Shown one piece after another: positions 33,100-42,579 of a stretch of 64,000 nt of DNA. The stretch spans positions 496,001 to 560,000 of the forward strand of contig NADL03000608.1 in assembly GCA_002205965.3 (NCBI GenBank), read 5' to 3'. The translations under genes and the position numbers were made by a program. The notes beneath the pieces are model-generated. The model was not told the origin of the DNA. It ran no database searches and worked only from the letters and a program-made list of their open reading frames with translations. The number at the start of each line of letters is the position of its first letter. The first letter of the stretch is position 1. Origin of the DNA: Kappaphycus alvarezii. Lineage: Eukaryota > Rhodophyta > Florideophyceae > Gigartinales > Solieriaceae.

Positions 33100-34484
33100 A
33101 ATTTCAAACCGATATTCTGCGAAAATGTCGAGCCATCGGGCCAAGCGGTGATGTACATCCTTCTTTTGGAATGCTTTTAAGTGCCTGGTGATCAGTTATC
33201 AAGACAAATTTCTCGAGTGATAAAAGGTATACGCGAAACTTTTTCAGCGCGAAGACGACAGCTAGCGCTTCTTTCTCGCAGACTGAGTATCTCTTTTCCG
33301 CATCATTCAGAGTTCGGCTTGCGAATTGAACAGGGTGTAGTCTTCCGTTTTCATCTTTTTGGGACAAAACGGCACCCAAAGACCGTTCTGAGGCATCTGT
33401 CTCCACAACGAATGGTCTCTTGAAATCTGGGTACATGAGAACTGGGGGACACATAGCTTATCTTTAAGCTCCTGAAATGCAGTTTCCATTTCCTTGTTCC
33501 AGTAAAATTTTCCGTTCTTCGTAGTGCTGGCATGTAACGGTGCTGCAGTCTTGGCGAAATCTTTGATAAATCTTCTGTAATATGAGGCCAGTCCTAAGAA
33601 GCTTCGGACCTCCGTCTTTGAAGCGGGCCTTGGTGCCAACTTTATTTTTTCGTTTTCTCTGGATCCACTCTAATTCCCTCTTGGTCGACGATATGACCGA
33701 GTAATTGGATAGAAGTTTTCGCAAAGAAGCATTTGCTCAACTTAATTTTCAAGCTATACTCCGATATCCTCTCCACAACTGTCTTGACGTGCGAGATGTG
33801 CTGATCCAATGTTTCTGAGAATATGACGACATCATCGATATAGACTCTTGCGAATGGAAGTCCTTTCAAAACCTCGTTCATCATTCTTTGGAATGTAGCT
33901 GGTGCATTCATGAGACCAAAAGGCATCACTTCGAACCTGAACGTACCGGCTTTGCTGGTAAAGGTTGTTTTTTCCTTACATTTTTCATCCAATGGAATCT
34001 GCCAATAGCCAGTGTAAAGGTCAATTGAGGTGAAATATCTCCCATCCTTCAGGTCCTCGAGGATCTCCTCCATGTTCGGAATCGGAAATCGATCGGGTAT
34101 CATTCTCTGGTTCAGTTGTCGGTAATCGACGCAAAAACGCAGCTTTCCATCCTTCTTTGGTGCGACCACAACTGGAAACGACCATGGGGATGAAACTGGT
34201 CGAATAATATCATTTTTCAGCATACTTGTAACATTTTCTGAGATAAATTGGTCATATTTTGGCGGTTGACGTCTAGGCTTGTGGTAAATCGGTTGAGTGT
34301 CGGTAAGTTCGAACGAGTGAGTAACCGGTACACTTGCTTGTCTTAAATCTGAAACGCTCCATGCAATTACTTCGGAAGATGTTAACATGTCGGATATTTT
34401 CAGTGAGGCGGCGCGGAAGGTGCTGCACTTTTCCTTGGATTTCTGCCATTTGGCGCCCTTTTTCTTCTTGATCCTCAACCTCAA
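33100..34484 (-). mobile_element. Gypsy copy A reverse transcriptase and RNase H
   Basis: Reverse transcriptase blocks are clear: RPVSSPWSFPVVVAPKKDGK, FCVDYRQLN, FTSIDLYTGYWQIPL, FRFEVMPFGLMNAPATFQRM and the catalytic YIDDVV. RNase H follows with PFVVETDASERSLGAVLSQK, SRTLN and ITDHQAL. This order (RT, RH, then IN) defines Gypsy. Fossil. Confidence 0.92.
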
Positions 34485-34849
34485 TATTTTGAAGGACCTC
34501 TTCCGTCGTGCTCACATCTTCATATATGGAATTCGACGTATTCTTATTTTCTTTGCAAAGGTAATCTTCTTTCATGCTCCGAATTCTGTCCTTTGATTCG
34601 ATATCATCGCAAAAAGAAACACATTCGGGTTTCAAACTTATCCTAGAATTCCAGTCGTCATCTGTTTCAAACCCGGAATCATAATCGTCCCATGCCATGT
34701 TCAACCCCCGAGGGTACCCTTTTCCACTTCCGAAAGTGTTAGTTGGTTCCGAATCTTCGCTGTCATAGCTAGAAGTGAAATCTTCACTGTCCGTTTCTTT
34801 TAAATCTTCAGGATGCGTGCTTTTGTCGAAATCCAGGGGCATCTTCACG

Positions 34850-35300
34850 GTTCTGCCGTCAATATTAACTGAAACCATTTGGTTGCCCAAGTCAATGCAT
34901 GTCCCTAGTCTTTCCATGGTAGGGCAGCCAATGATTGCATCGAAAGGGAGATCCGGCATGACAAGAAAGTCTACATCAACTTTAGAGTCCCCAAAGAACA
35001 CGGAAACCTTGTCAACAGTGCCCATGCATTTTGAGACGGTTCCATCCGCTACAGTTATTTTTCGAGTCGTTGGAGTAATTTCGAGACCTAGATCTGTCAC
35101 CAAAGTTTCTGAAATGAGGTTTGGAACAGCACCCGAATCGAAGAGAGCTTGGGTTTTCATACCCAATACTTTGACTGGTACCAGCTTAAGACGTCTTGGT
35201 GCTGTCGAGGCCGATTGAAGAAACAGTTTCTTACCCTTAGCGGACTTATTAGACCTGATAATTTTTTTGAGTTCTTTTCTCGCATCCTCTGCGTCGCCCC
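34850..35300 (-). mobile_element. Gypsy copy A protease
   Basis: An aspartic protease with the active-site motif ALFDSGAVPNLIS, then MGTVDKVSVFFG and FLVMPDLPFDAIIG, the pattern of retropepsins. A long acidic, Ser/Thr-rich linker (34,500-34,850) joins it to reverse transcriptase. Confidence 0.85.
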
Positions 35301-36576
35301 TCAAAAGTTGACAAACGTTATCCCAGTTGGGGCCGATGCAAGCTCAGCCACCAAATTGTACCTCTTCACATACTCTAGTACGTCCTTAGAGATACTCTTA
35401 ACTTTCTTACTCTTTTTCGTCTTCTTGGCCGGAGTGACTCCCACTCCTGGAACAACTTGATCAGACCTCTTGGTTCGAGGAGGTACAGGTGCTGGGATAT
35501 GCTCCAGCATTCCATAATCTAGCCTAGGTTTCTTCGATAAAATGTTCCCTTCCCCATCCCTTTTTGTCACATTGACTTGACTAATCTCTTCAGCGATGGA
35601 TACGTTACCGGCATCCGTCAACCTTTGATCCCTTCTATTTTGTAAGATTTTCACCTCTGGTCCTGACTCACTCCTTGCTTCCGATAAATTTGCTCTTCTG
35701 TTGTCTTTAGACCAGCAGTTACTTTCATGATGCCCATATCGACCGCACTTTCACAACGAGTGTTTCTATGTGGATTATCAGGACACCTGTTTGCAAAGTG
35801 TCCAGGCTTGTGACAGTAAGAACAGACTTCTGCGGCCTTAGGGGCCCCAGACTGGTTCTTCTTAATGGTAAGAGTAAGGCTTTCCAACTGCGAGGTTATC
35901 ATGTCAAGTCGATTATCGAATCGGGTTTCCAACCTTTCTTCCAAGTTTTTGACATCGCTCCTGACAGATTCTAATGCCGCTGCACTAGTAGCCGGCCTTT
36001 GATAATTCTTTTCAGGATGTACGATAGACATCGATGTGCGGGTTTCCCTCGGTACCTCACTCAGTGACTGAAACGTCTCCGAATTTTTGACAAATTCTAC
36101 TATGGTACCCTTCAGTTCATCAAAAGTGTGAGGGCCCTTGATGAGGAGGAAATCGGAGAGCCGCTTATCCCCCATAGCCGCCTTACGCAGCATTCCGTAC
36201 TTGGCTTGGGCGTTGAACCCAGCCTTTTCATAAAGATCACACAAGTACACCAATGAGCTTAACAAATCGTCGAAGTTGAGCCGGGCCTCTATGGCGGTAC
36301 GAATCATCTCATCTGGTTCTACCTCCTTAGCATACTCTTTCACAAGCCACTCACATACCTCACCGAAGTTACGCCCATTCCCGTTAAGAGACCACCCGTC
36401 GATAAACTTGGACTTATATTTGTGCTTTGCGTCACCATGAAGATAGGCGAAGATACTTGCGGCCTTCTCTTCATCGCCCTTCTTCGCATCACAACGTTGA
36501 CATATGTGTAAAGAAACTCCTCAACGTCTTCAGTCTTGCCCCCTGTGAACGTTATACGAGCAGCGTTGAGATCCAT
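35300..36576 (-). mobile_element. Gypsy copy A gag
   Basis: Starts at MDLNAARITFTGGKTEDVEE, then a capsid-like helical region and a C-terminal zinc knuckle CSYCHKPGHFANRCP; in copy B a second knuckle CGKCGRYGHHESNC is visible. A coiled-coil stretch (EERLETRFDNRLDMI) precedes the knuckles. Packages the element RNA in virus-like particles. Fossil. Confidence 0.85.
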
Positions 36577-36649
36577 GATTACAGAAAAGAAATCCCCCCG
36601 AAGTGTTCCTTACTACTGCTCAACTCGAATACCTCGGGTGCAACCCCCT

Positions 36650-36665
36650 CCACAAGAGTACCAAA
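36650..36665 (-). promoter_or_regulatory. Likely primer binding site of Gypsy copy A
   Basis: Directly inside the 5' LTR the minus strand reads tttggtactcttgtgg. TGG at or near the LTR edge pairs with the CCA end of a tRNA; the following acceptor-stem bases do not let me name the tRNA with confidence. Confidence 0.45.
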
Positions 36666-37383
36666 TGATAGGGGTAAATCGGCGGGGGAAGAGATCCTCA
36701 GAACCAATTACCCTGAGAAGGAGGTGTTGCGAGCGACAAAAGTGCTGCCGTGGTATTGTTGAACGAACAAAAGGGAGTGTATATAGAAGAGAGTTGAGGA
36801 AGCTACAAGCAAGTATAAAAGGGGCAGGGTCTACCACCGACGCTCTGCGACTAGCGTAAGAAAAAGTTTTTCTTGGGTCTGAAGTTGACTCTCAACTTCC
36901 TACTACTCGGGACTTGGCTTGAAGTTGTCTGCCAACTTGCTTCACCTCCACTAAAGGAAGCAGTTTACTCGGCTTATATAGACTTTTGGCTACCCAAAAG
37001 TCTCAACAAACATACTAATAACCATAAAATGTATTCACGGTAATCGTGTGAACCAGAGAGACTATTAGAAGATATTTCCTCAAGGTAAATATCTAGGTGC
37101 CATACCCATGCCAGCCACCCATCGGCCAGGGGTGGGAATTGATGTGGCCATTATATAGACCTTTCAGAGCTACTTGTAGTATCACCCACAACCTGGAACT
37201 GTACTGACATCTACTATGACAGCGTGTCCTAAAATAAAAAATCAACCGATGAATTTGCCACACTCACCCAAATTAAAAATATCTTGCAAATTCAAAAACT
37301 GTAAAAATATCTTCCCAATTCCGATACTGTATACAATCATGGTCCTCATCTAGATTTTTTCGTGTGCGAATTTGCGCACATCA
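36666..37383 (-). repeat. 5' LTR of Gypsy copy A
   Basis: 718 bp partner of the LTR at 29,873. It ends against the second TAGTA copy at 37,384. The TATA-like motif lies at 36,974-36,983 and the gaagttgactctcaacttc hairpin at 36,881-36,899. Confidence 0.95.
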
Positions 37384-37990
37384 TAGTACTCACGAACGTG
37401 GGCGGAAATGGTCTGGGTGATGCTTAAGGGGTTGAGAAGGATGTTGTCCGACAGTAGAGTAGGGAGCTCATTTCTTAAGCTTTGCATGATGAGTGACTTC
37501 ATGATATTGTACTTCTTGTCAAGAGAGACAGCTGTCGTGGCGTCGATAGATGGCTGGGTCGTAGCGAAGGAGTACTTATGCGTTGAGTAGGGCGACATTG
37601 ATGGCCTTTTCATCGGTGCGCCAGGTGAAGTAGAAGTATGTAAGTGTCGGTTGACTGAGGGGTTTCATAGTGGTGTCCAAGTTGGTGGCAGCGGCTGAGA
37701 GGCTGAGAGGCTGTCGGGTTGGTTTCCACACTGAGAAGGCGTGATTTGTTGAGAAGAGGTTGGAGGTAGTAAAACTCGTCGGATCTTGGCTATCGGTTGA
37801 GGAAACGGGAAAGTTTTGAGTATTCTTCAGCGTTACTGGGCCCATAACTTGTGATGACTGACAAGTTGTCGATCCCCGGGGGCTGTGCTGTTGTCGGCGG
37901 CATCTTGGGGGCTAGTGTAGTGGAAGTTTGAACGAGCTGTACACGGTGTATGTGTAGCAACAGAGTTGGGAAATATTTTCCCGCCAATTT
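37384..37990 (-). mobile_element. Copia gag, upstream portion
   Basis: Begins with MPPTTAQPPGIDNLSVITSY at about 37,903 on the minus strand and continues with WTP-like and helix-rich gag text (SLDKKYNIMKSLIMQSLRNE, LLSDNILLNPLSITQTISAH) up to the Gypsy insertion point. The GIDNLSVITS.. opening followed by an amphipathic capsid-like stretch fits a UBN2-type Copia gag. Confidence 0.6.
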
Positions 37991-38086
37991 ATACACAGTC
38001 ACTTGTACTGTACGACTACCAAACTACGAAATGTACAGAACTGCATGATATTGCCAATATTTTGTCTCATTACAGATAACAGTACT

Positions 38087-38100
38087 GTACTGTACAGTAC
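38087..38100. repeat. Perfect GTAC palindrome upstream of the NDC1-like gene
   Basis: gtactgtacagtac is a perfect 14-bp palindrome in a run of overlapping actgtac units, about 170 bp before the start codon of the next gene. The same core recurs at 42,201, 42,216 and in the 57-kb cluster. It may be a regulatory site or a genome-wide simple motif. Confidence 0.6.
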
Positions 38101-38266
38101 ACGCAATGCCGAGGCTACTGTACAACAAGATCAAATCCGTATCCGCCACAGTAACAGAAAGTTCCAAATCGACGGGTCTTGACAAACTGAACATTCATAC
38201 GGTAGATAAGCTATCCTCACGCTGACTTACCCTGGATTCTCCTATAGCACCTTCAGCACCACAACC

Positions 38267-40099
38267 ATGGCCACCCCTGCCGCAAGTGCTTACCACCGCC
38301 GACGCCTTCTCAACGCTACAACGCCCGCCACACTCATCACATCCGTCAGTAAATCCAACACTCTCAGCCAAAATCCGCCAGGGTCATCCACCGACCCACC
38401 TTCCGCTCAACCCTCTTCATCCATCTGGAAGTCATCCCCGATCCATCCTCACAATTCCCGATCCAATAACTTCCTCAACACTACATCGAACCTTCCCTTA
38501 ACCTCCTACTTTGCCTCCGATGTTTCCATCACCGAATCCTCTCTGTTTCGTGCCCTCCAGGTCTCCTTGCTCATCCTCATCATCGGTCATCTACTTACTC
38601 GCCCATTTGCTCTATTCCACTATTTTGGCTTTTGTCCCTCCAAAACCCACTACTACCCAATCATCCTTAACATATTCTCGTTGTTCTGTCTTGTGATTTT
38701 CGCTCTTTGTCTCACCGCTGCCCATCTCTTCTTTTCCATATCAAGGCCTCTCTCACAACCTGGCGATGCAGGCCCGCCATGCGAAACCCCAAGCTCTGCG
38801 CCACAGTATAGCCCATGCCCTGGCCAGCATCTCCTGCGCCGTCGTTCAATCCATCGCCACTGCCTATATGCTCTTTGGCCCGTCTCTCATTCCCCCGTCC
38901 CTGTCCTCTTCAAAATGCATCAACTCGAACTATCACTCTCAACTCTTTCCCGACCGCAACGACATCGCCCCAAATGCAATGACCAGCCTGTTCGCAGGTC
39001 TCTTTATTCTCTGCTCTGGTCATGGTCCGGTGCTTATGCCAGTAACTCGTATCCTTTCCATGCGTCTTCACGCAAGCGCGTCGTCTTGTACTTGCCGCGT
39101 GTCGTCCTACTCGCTGCAATACCCACCCATAATGGGCGCAGCTCCTGCGTCTTTGCTTCAAACAGTCCTTGCGGATGATGATCTCCCGGTGGTTAAATTT
39201 TGGCCTGCGTTATTAAACGCATCGCCGCTGTATCGTCTGCGATGGTGAGTGTGTTATCACTATGATATCCTGGAATGCCATGGCTGTGGTGCGGGATCAG
39301 TTGTCGGAAGGGGGTGGTATGGCGCAGAGGATGAGCGTAGATGGGGGGATAACGGATACGAGGTGGGAAAGGAGAGGTGCCTGGTCTTGGTGAAACAGGC
39401 AAGTGTTCCGAAGAGTGATGGTGAGGCTGAGTCCTTGGTACGCGATATGGTTGGGTGCTTATATCGCATTTCTAGGACCGACAAGGATTTGGTTGCTTTT
39501 CCTGGCTTTTCAGACGCTAGTGGTGATGTTTGGCGAGTGGCGTTGCAGCATCTGTTGGCCCCTGTGGATTTCATGCACGAACTGTTGAAGGAGTTTAATT
39601 TGATTTTGTTTCAGGCAAATGAAGGGGGAGTTGGTGCTCTCGGGGGTCCGAGAAGAGTAGTGCCATGGGCAAGAGTGGCTGGGGGAAGGGAGCAATTTTG
39701 TTTTGCTGATGCTGACGTCTGCGTTGTAGCCTGTGGGGTACTCGCAGATATTTTCGTGGCGAGCTACTCTCTGGATTCATATGGAGTCGTGCAGCGGACG
39801 TTGGCGAAACTGTGAGGAGTTTGTTGATGTGTAAAGAGCAGACGGAGAATTTCCTGGGTTTGAGGGCTTCAAAGGATGGCAAGGAAGCTGAGCCGATGGC
39901 GTGGTTGGGTAGGGTTATGATGCTGAGGTCAGAGCGTGAGAGTGTCGCTGCTGTCGATGATGCTATCATGTTGGCAATGTACCGCATTGTGGGAACGTTT
40001 CGAGCGCATTTTTCAAACTTTGTGGACGGCGTCGAAGTGACTTGGGATCGGTCGCTTGACCGCCACCTGCGAAGGTTTTTGGAGTATCAAGTATCGTAG
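38267..40099 (+). CDS. NDC1: NDC1-like transmembrane nucleoporin
   Basis: NDC1 anchors nuclear pore complexes in the nuclear envelope: multiple membrane helices, then a soluble C-terminal half. From ATG 38,267 there is a Ser/Thr/Pro-rich N terminus, then hydrophobic helices VSLLILIIGHLLTRPFALF and IFSLFCLVIFALCLTAAHLF, further ones near ALASISCAVVQSIATAYML and SLFAGLFILC, and a C-terminal domain with LYRISRTDKDLVAFPGFSD, VLADIFVASYSLDSYGVVQ and TLAK. The S..(D/E)..YGVVQ block preceded by a Cys/Ala-rich helix is the best family mark. Frame changes are needed at about 38,750, several places between 39,050 and 39,260, and about 39,808; the stop is at 40,097-40,099. No splice-like borders were seen there, so errors or a pseudogene. 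Convergent with the next gene. The family call rests on motif memory and is moderate. Confidence 0.55.
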
Positions 40100-40727
40100 C
40101 TAGCTAAAGGCATCTTGAGAAATACATGAATCGTGGAGCCGAGGGTGAAGCCAGCGTTATGCTTCTAAAGTGAAGACTGGAAATCTAACGAAACGGGAAC
40201 CAAGGCAAGGTGACAACGGTGCCTTGCTTGTCCTCATTGCGGTGTCTCAATGCACGTGAATCTTTGAGAGGCGATGTAGTGAATATGGTGCTGTGCAGCT
40301 CCCACGTACTGCGAGGTGTACATATGTCGTTCAGAACGGCGTTTCACAGTTTACGGGTTCGACAGAATGCACTTTGCGAAAAAGGGCTTTTCAACTTGCA
40401 GCCCATCGAGTATTTGGATTCAGGAGAAAGTCAGCAGCTTTTATTGTGCCGAGGTCGTGTGAGGCAACTAAGAGGAGAGGGACGTTGAAATCTAGCGAAA
40501 ACATGGCAGCGTCCCATCTGCATGATTTCGACATCATGTCCCACACACTACCAGCACAACGTCTAAAACATAGCCCTCTGGTAAAACAGAAACATTCTCA
40601 CCGAACAATCCATCGCTTTTGAAAGATTCCGTCCAACGACGCGATTCCCGCAACTGTTTGTCCGTAGAGAGTGCGCTGGATTAAGCGGACGCCTCCAACT
40701 CGGACGGCAAATGACAATCATGCACTT
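40100..40727. other. Convergent intergenic spacer
   Basis: Separates two convergent genes; it should hold both 3' ends. No further gene is supported. Confidence 0.4.
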
Positions 40728-41948
40728 TTAAAATATCGTCTCCCGATACGTATCAGTCGCAGTTGAATTTGCAGGGGTGCTAGCATCTGGCTGCGCTGTC
40801 CCCGTACTAACATGTGCAGCACTGGCCGTGTCATGCGCGGCACTTGTCGTGCTGGCACCTGCGCCCGGACCTCCCAGGCCGTCCTTTCTGCGTGCATTAC
40901 TCTTCAAGGCACCTTTGAGGAGGGCGGTTGCGCCCATCTTGTTTGGAAAACGAGCGATACGATAACCATCCAAGGCAATTCCACCCAACTGTCTGGCGGC
41001 TCTCTCAGCCTCATCGCCATATTTCATGCCCGCCAATTCGGCACTCCCATCGCCTGCAGTTTGAATGATAATCTTGCCCTGACGATCAGCGGCAACGTAT
41101 ACCCTACCAAAGGCCACAAGTCCACCCATTAAATTATCATGAAACTTTCTCTTTGCGGAACCTTGAGCTGCATTTGCGAAATTGCGCGACACGGGATTAT
41201 TGGCGAGCCCTTGCCCACGGAATCGGAGACCTTTCCGAGACCTTTGCAGCCAGTGTTGCACCGACACCGACAACGGAACGGGCCGAGGAGAGGACTTTGT
41301 GAGTGACGGTGCCACCGAGTTTGACGTCCCTTGTTGGAGTGTCACGTGCATGGTCTGCGCGTTTGGTGAAATGACGTTGGAGCGAGGTGTTGACACGATC
41401 GCCGAGGGATTCGACGAGGGCGACACCTTATCGGCGAGACGTGAGTAGCGGTCAATATCGGTGGAGGTGGTGGGTGTTGTGGTTGGGGATGTGATACCGG
41501 CGGGGAGTTGACCTTGCCATTGGCAGAACCATTTGAAGATTCGTTCAAGCGAGTCTAACAGGTCGGGGTCGATGGTGGTGGTAGGGTGAGGGTGAATGTT
41601 TGGGAGGGATGTGGAGGGTGTATTGAGGGGGTGAGTGTTTGGATTTGTGGAGGGGTTGGGAGGAGAGGAGGGGAATGTTGAGATTGTTGATGGAGAGGAA
41701 CGCGAGATATGTTTGGGGGGGTCGGTTTGGGTGGGGGTGAATTGGAGGATGCGGAGGGGACCGGTGGTGGGTGGAGGGGTGATGGTGGCGGAGGGAAGCT
41801 CGAGAAGTAGTTCGTCTTCGGAGGTTGAGGGGTTTGTGCGGGGGTGGGGGAGGTTGGACGGGAGGGTGGTTGGGGTGTACTGGTCGGGTTCTGGGTACAT
41901 GGAGGGTGCAGAGGGTGAGGGAGAGGTGGGTACTTTTTTGGGGGCCAT
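40728..41948 (-). CDS. Unrecognised 406-residue protein
   Basis: The only long uninterrupted frame of the gene island. Residues 1-125 are Pro/Ser/Thr-rich and likely disordered; a short ordered helix DLLDSLERIFKWFCQWQGQL lies at about 130-150; another disordered stretch follows; residues 225-350 look folded (QHWLQRSRKGLRFRGQGL, ANNPVSRNFANAAQGSAKRK, LMGGLVAFGRVYVAADRQGK, LGGIALDGYRIARF); the tail is Ala/Ser/Thr-rich. No signal peptide or membrane helix. Start ATG 41,948 lies 36 bp downstream of a TCCGCC microsatellite (minus strand), which would be in the 5' leader or promoter. I do not recognise the family. Divergent from the sugar transporter gene. Confidence 0.7.
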   Translation of the reverse strand: MAPKKVPTSPSPSAPSMYPEPDQYTPTTLPSNLPHPRTNPSTSEDELLLELPSATITPPPTTGPLRILQFTPTQTDPPKHISRSSPSTISTFPSSPPNPSTNPNTHPLNTPSTSLPNIHPHPTTTIDPDLLDSLERIFKWFCQWQGQLPAGITSPTTTPTTSTDIDRYSRLADKVSPSSNPSAIVSTPRSNVISPNAQTMHVTLQQGTSNSVAPSLTKSSPRPVPLSVSVQHWLQRSRKGLRFRGQGLANNPVSRNFANAAQGSAKRKFHDNLMGGLVAFGRVYVAADRQGKIIIQTAGDGSAELAGMKYGDEAERAARQLGGIALDGYRIARFPNKMGATALLKGALKSNARRKDGLGGPGAGASTTSAAHDTASAAHVSTGTAQPDASTPANSTATDTYRETIF

Positions 41949-41983
41949 TTTGGTGGGAAGGTGGTGTTGTGGCGAGGGGGCAA

Positions 41984-42040
41984 GGCGGAGGCGGAGGCGG
42001 AGGCGGAGGCGGAGGCGGAGGCGGAGGCGGAGGCGGAGGG
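41984..42040. repeat. (GGCGGA)n microsatellite
   Basis: About nine and a half perfect copies of the hexamer ggcgga, immediately upstream of the start codon of the 406-residue protein gene. On the minus strand it is a C/T-rich tract of the kind found in promoters and 5' leaders. It makes long false frames of Pro, Gly or Ser-Ala repeats on both strands. Confidence 0.95.
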
Positions 42041-42194
42041 TCGGTGGAGACTTTGTTGATGCTGACTTGGAATGTCGGAGCGGGAAGGATGGAGCACTTT
42101 AAGACTAATTTTCGGGAAGGGAGTGGTACGCATTGCACCCTTGATACTCATTCACCTAGATTATTGCACAACACGTTTCTATCTTTGCCAAGTA

Positions 42195-42228
42195 GTGTAC
42201 TACTGTACAGTACACTACTGTACAGTAT
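42195..42228. repeat. Paired TACTGTACAGTA palindromes
   Basis: The 12-bp palindrome tactgtacagta occurs at 42,201-42,212 and 42,216-42,227, in the divergent intergenic region between the 406-residue protein gene and the transporter gene. Close spacing (15 bp start to start) would suit a paired binding site; function is inference only. Confidence 0.55.
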
Positions 42229-42579
42229 TTGGACAGCTCAACTATAATGGTACTGTAGGTCAGCACGAATCACAATTTGATGCAAATTCTGCACCAGCTG
42301 GCCTAGGGAATACATTTATGAACACTGTAATGAATAGCCTACTGTAATCCGTACAGCAAGGATAATTGTCCAGCAAGGTGACTTTCTCAAACCAACCAAT
42401 TATATCACCCTGTCCCATAAACCACCAAAAATTTATTGCAAATCATGGAATCGAGACAAATTCGTCTCCAGCCCAGTGTCTTTCTACTATGATAAAATCT
42501 CTCGCCCTCCTACAGTTCCTGCTCGTACACAACAGAACCAGCGTTCTCCATCCGGCAAGAGACCATGTGGACGTGGTGA

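Larger units (their letters stand above)
29873..37383 (-). mobile_element. Gypsy LTR retrotransposon, copy A (full length)
   Basis: A complete-length element of 7,511 bp flanked by the 5-bp duplication TAGTA (29,868-29,872 and 37,384-37,388). On the minus strand it runs 5' LTR, primer site, gag with zinc knuckle, protease, reverse transcriptase, RNase H, integrase, an extra 3' module pair, purine-rich tract, 3' LTR. The LTRs begin TG and end CA on the element strand and are about 96% alike by eye (some 30 differences in 720 bp), so the insertion is moderately recent. The coding part has around ten breaks and is a fossil as written. Copy B at 57,630 is the same family in the same orientation. 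Confidence 0.93.
25757..37990 (-). mobile_element. Ty1/Copia fossil, interrupted by a Gypsy element
   Basis: Copia parts lie in order on the minus strand: gag at about 37,905-37,384 and 29,872-29,361, the protease to pre-integrase region at 28,370-27,960, integrase core to about 27,480, reverse transcriptase region about 27,060-26,300 and RNase H at 26,290-25,757 (MSLSTCESEYIASSHTAYEL, IDILHHYLP). The integrase shows the PYSPQQNSLTERV block. The gag gene is split by the Gypsy element at 29,873-37,383. Recognisable LTRs were not found. Broken at many places, roughly ten or more, and clearly older than the Gypsy copy inside it. Confidence 0.8.

Noticed and set aside
34775-35218. Plus-strand frame of 147 codons within Gypsy copies A and B
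   Set aside because: It is the antisense of the protease region, conserved only because the minus-strand gene is.
41545-42247. Long Pro-, Gly- or Ser/Ala-repeat frames on both strands
   Set aside because: They are produced by the GGCGGA microsatellite and the antisense of the 406-residue gene; the repeats translate in every frame.
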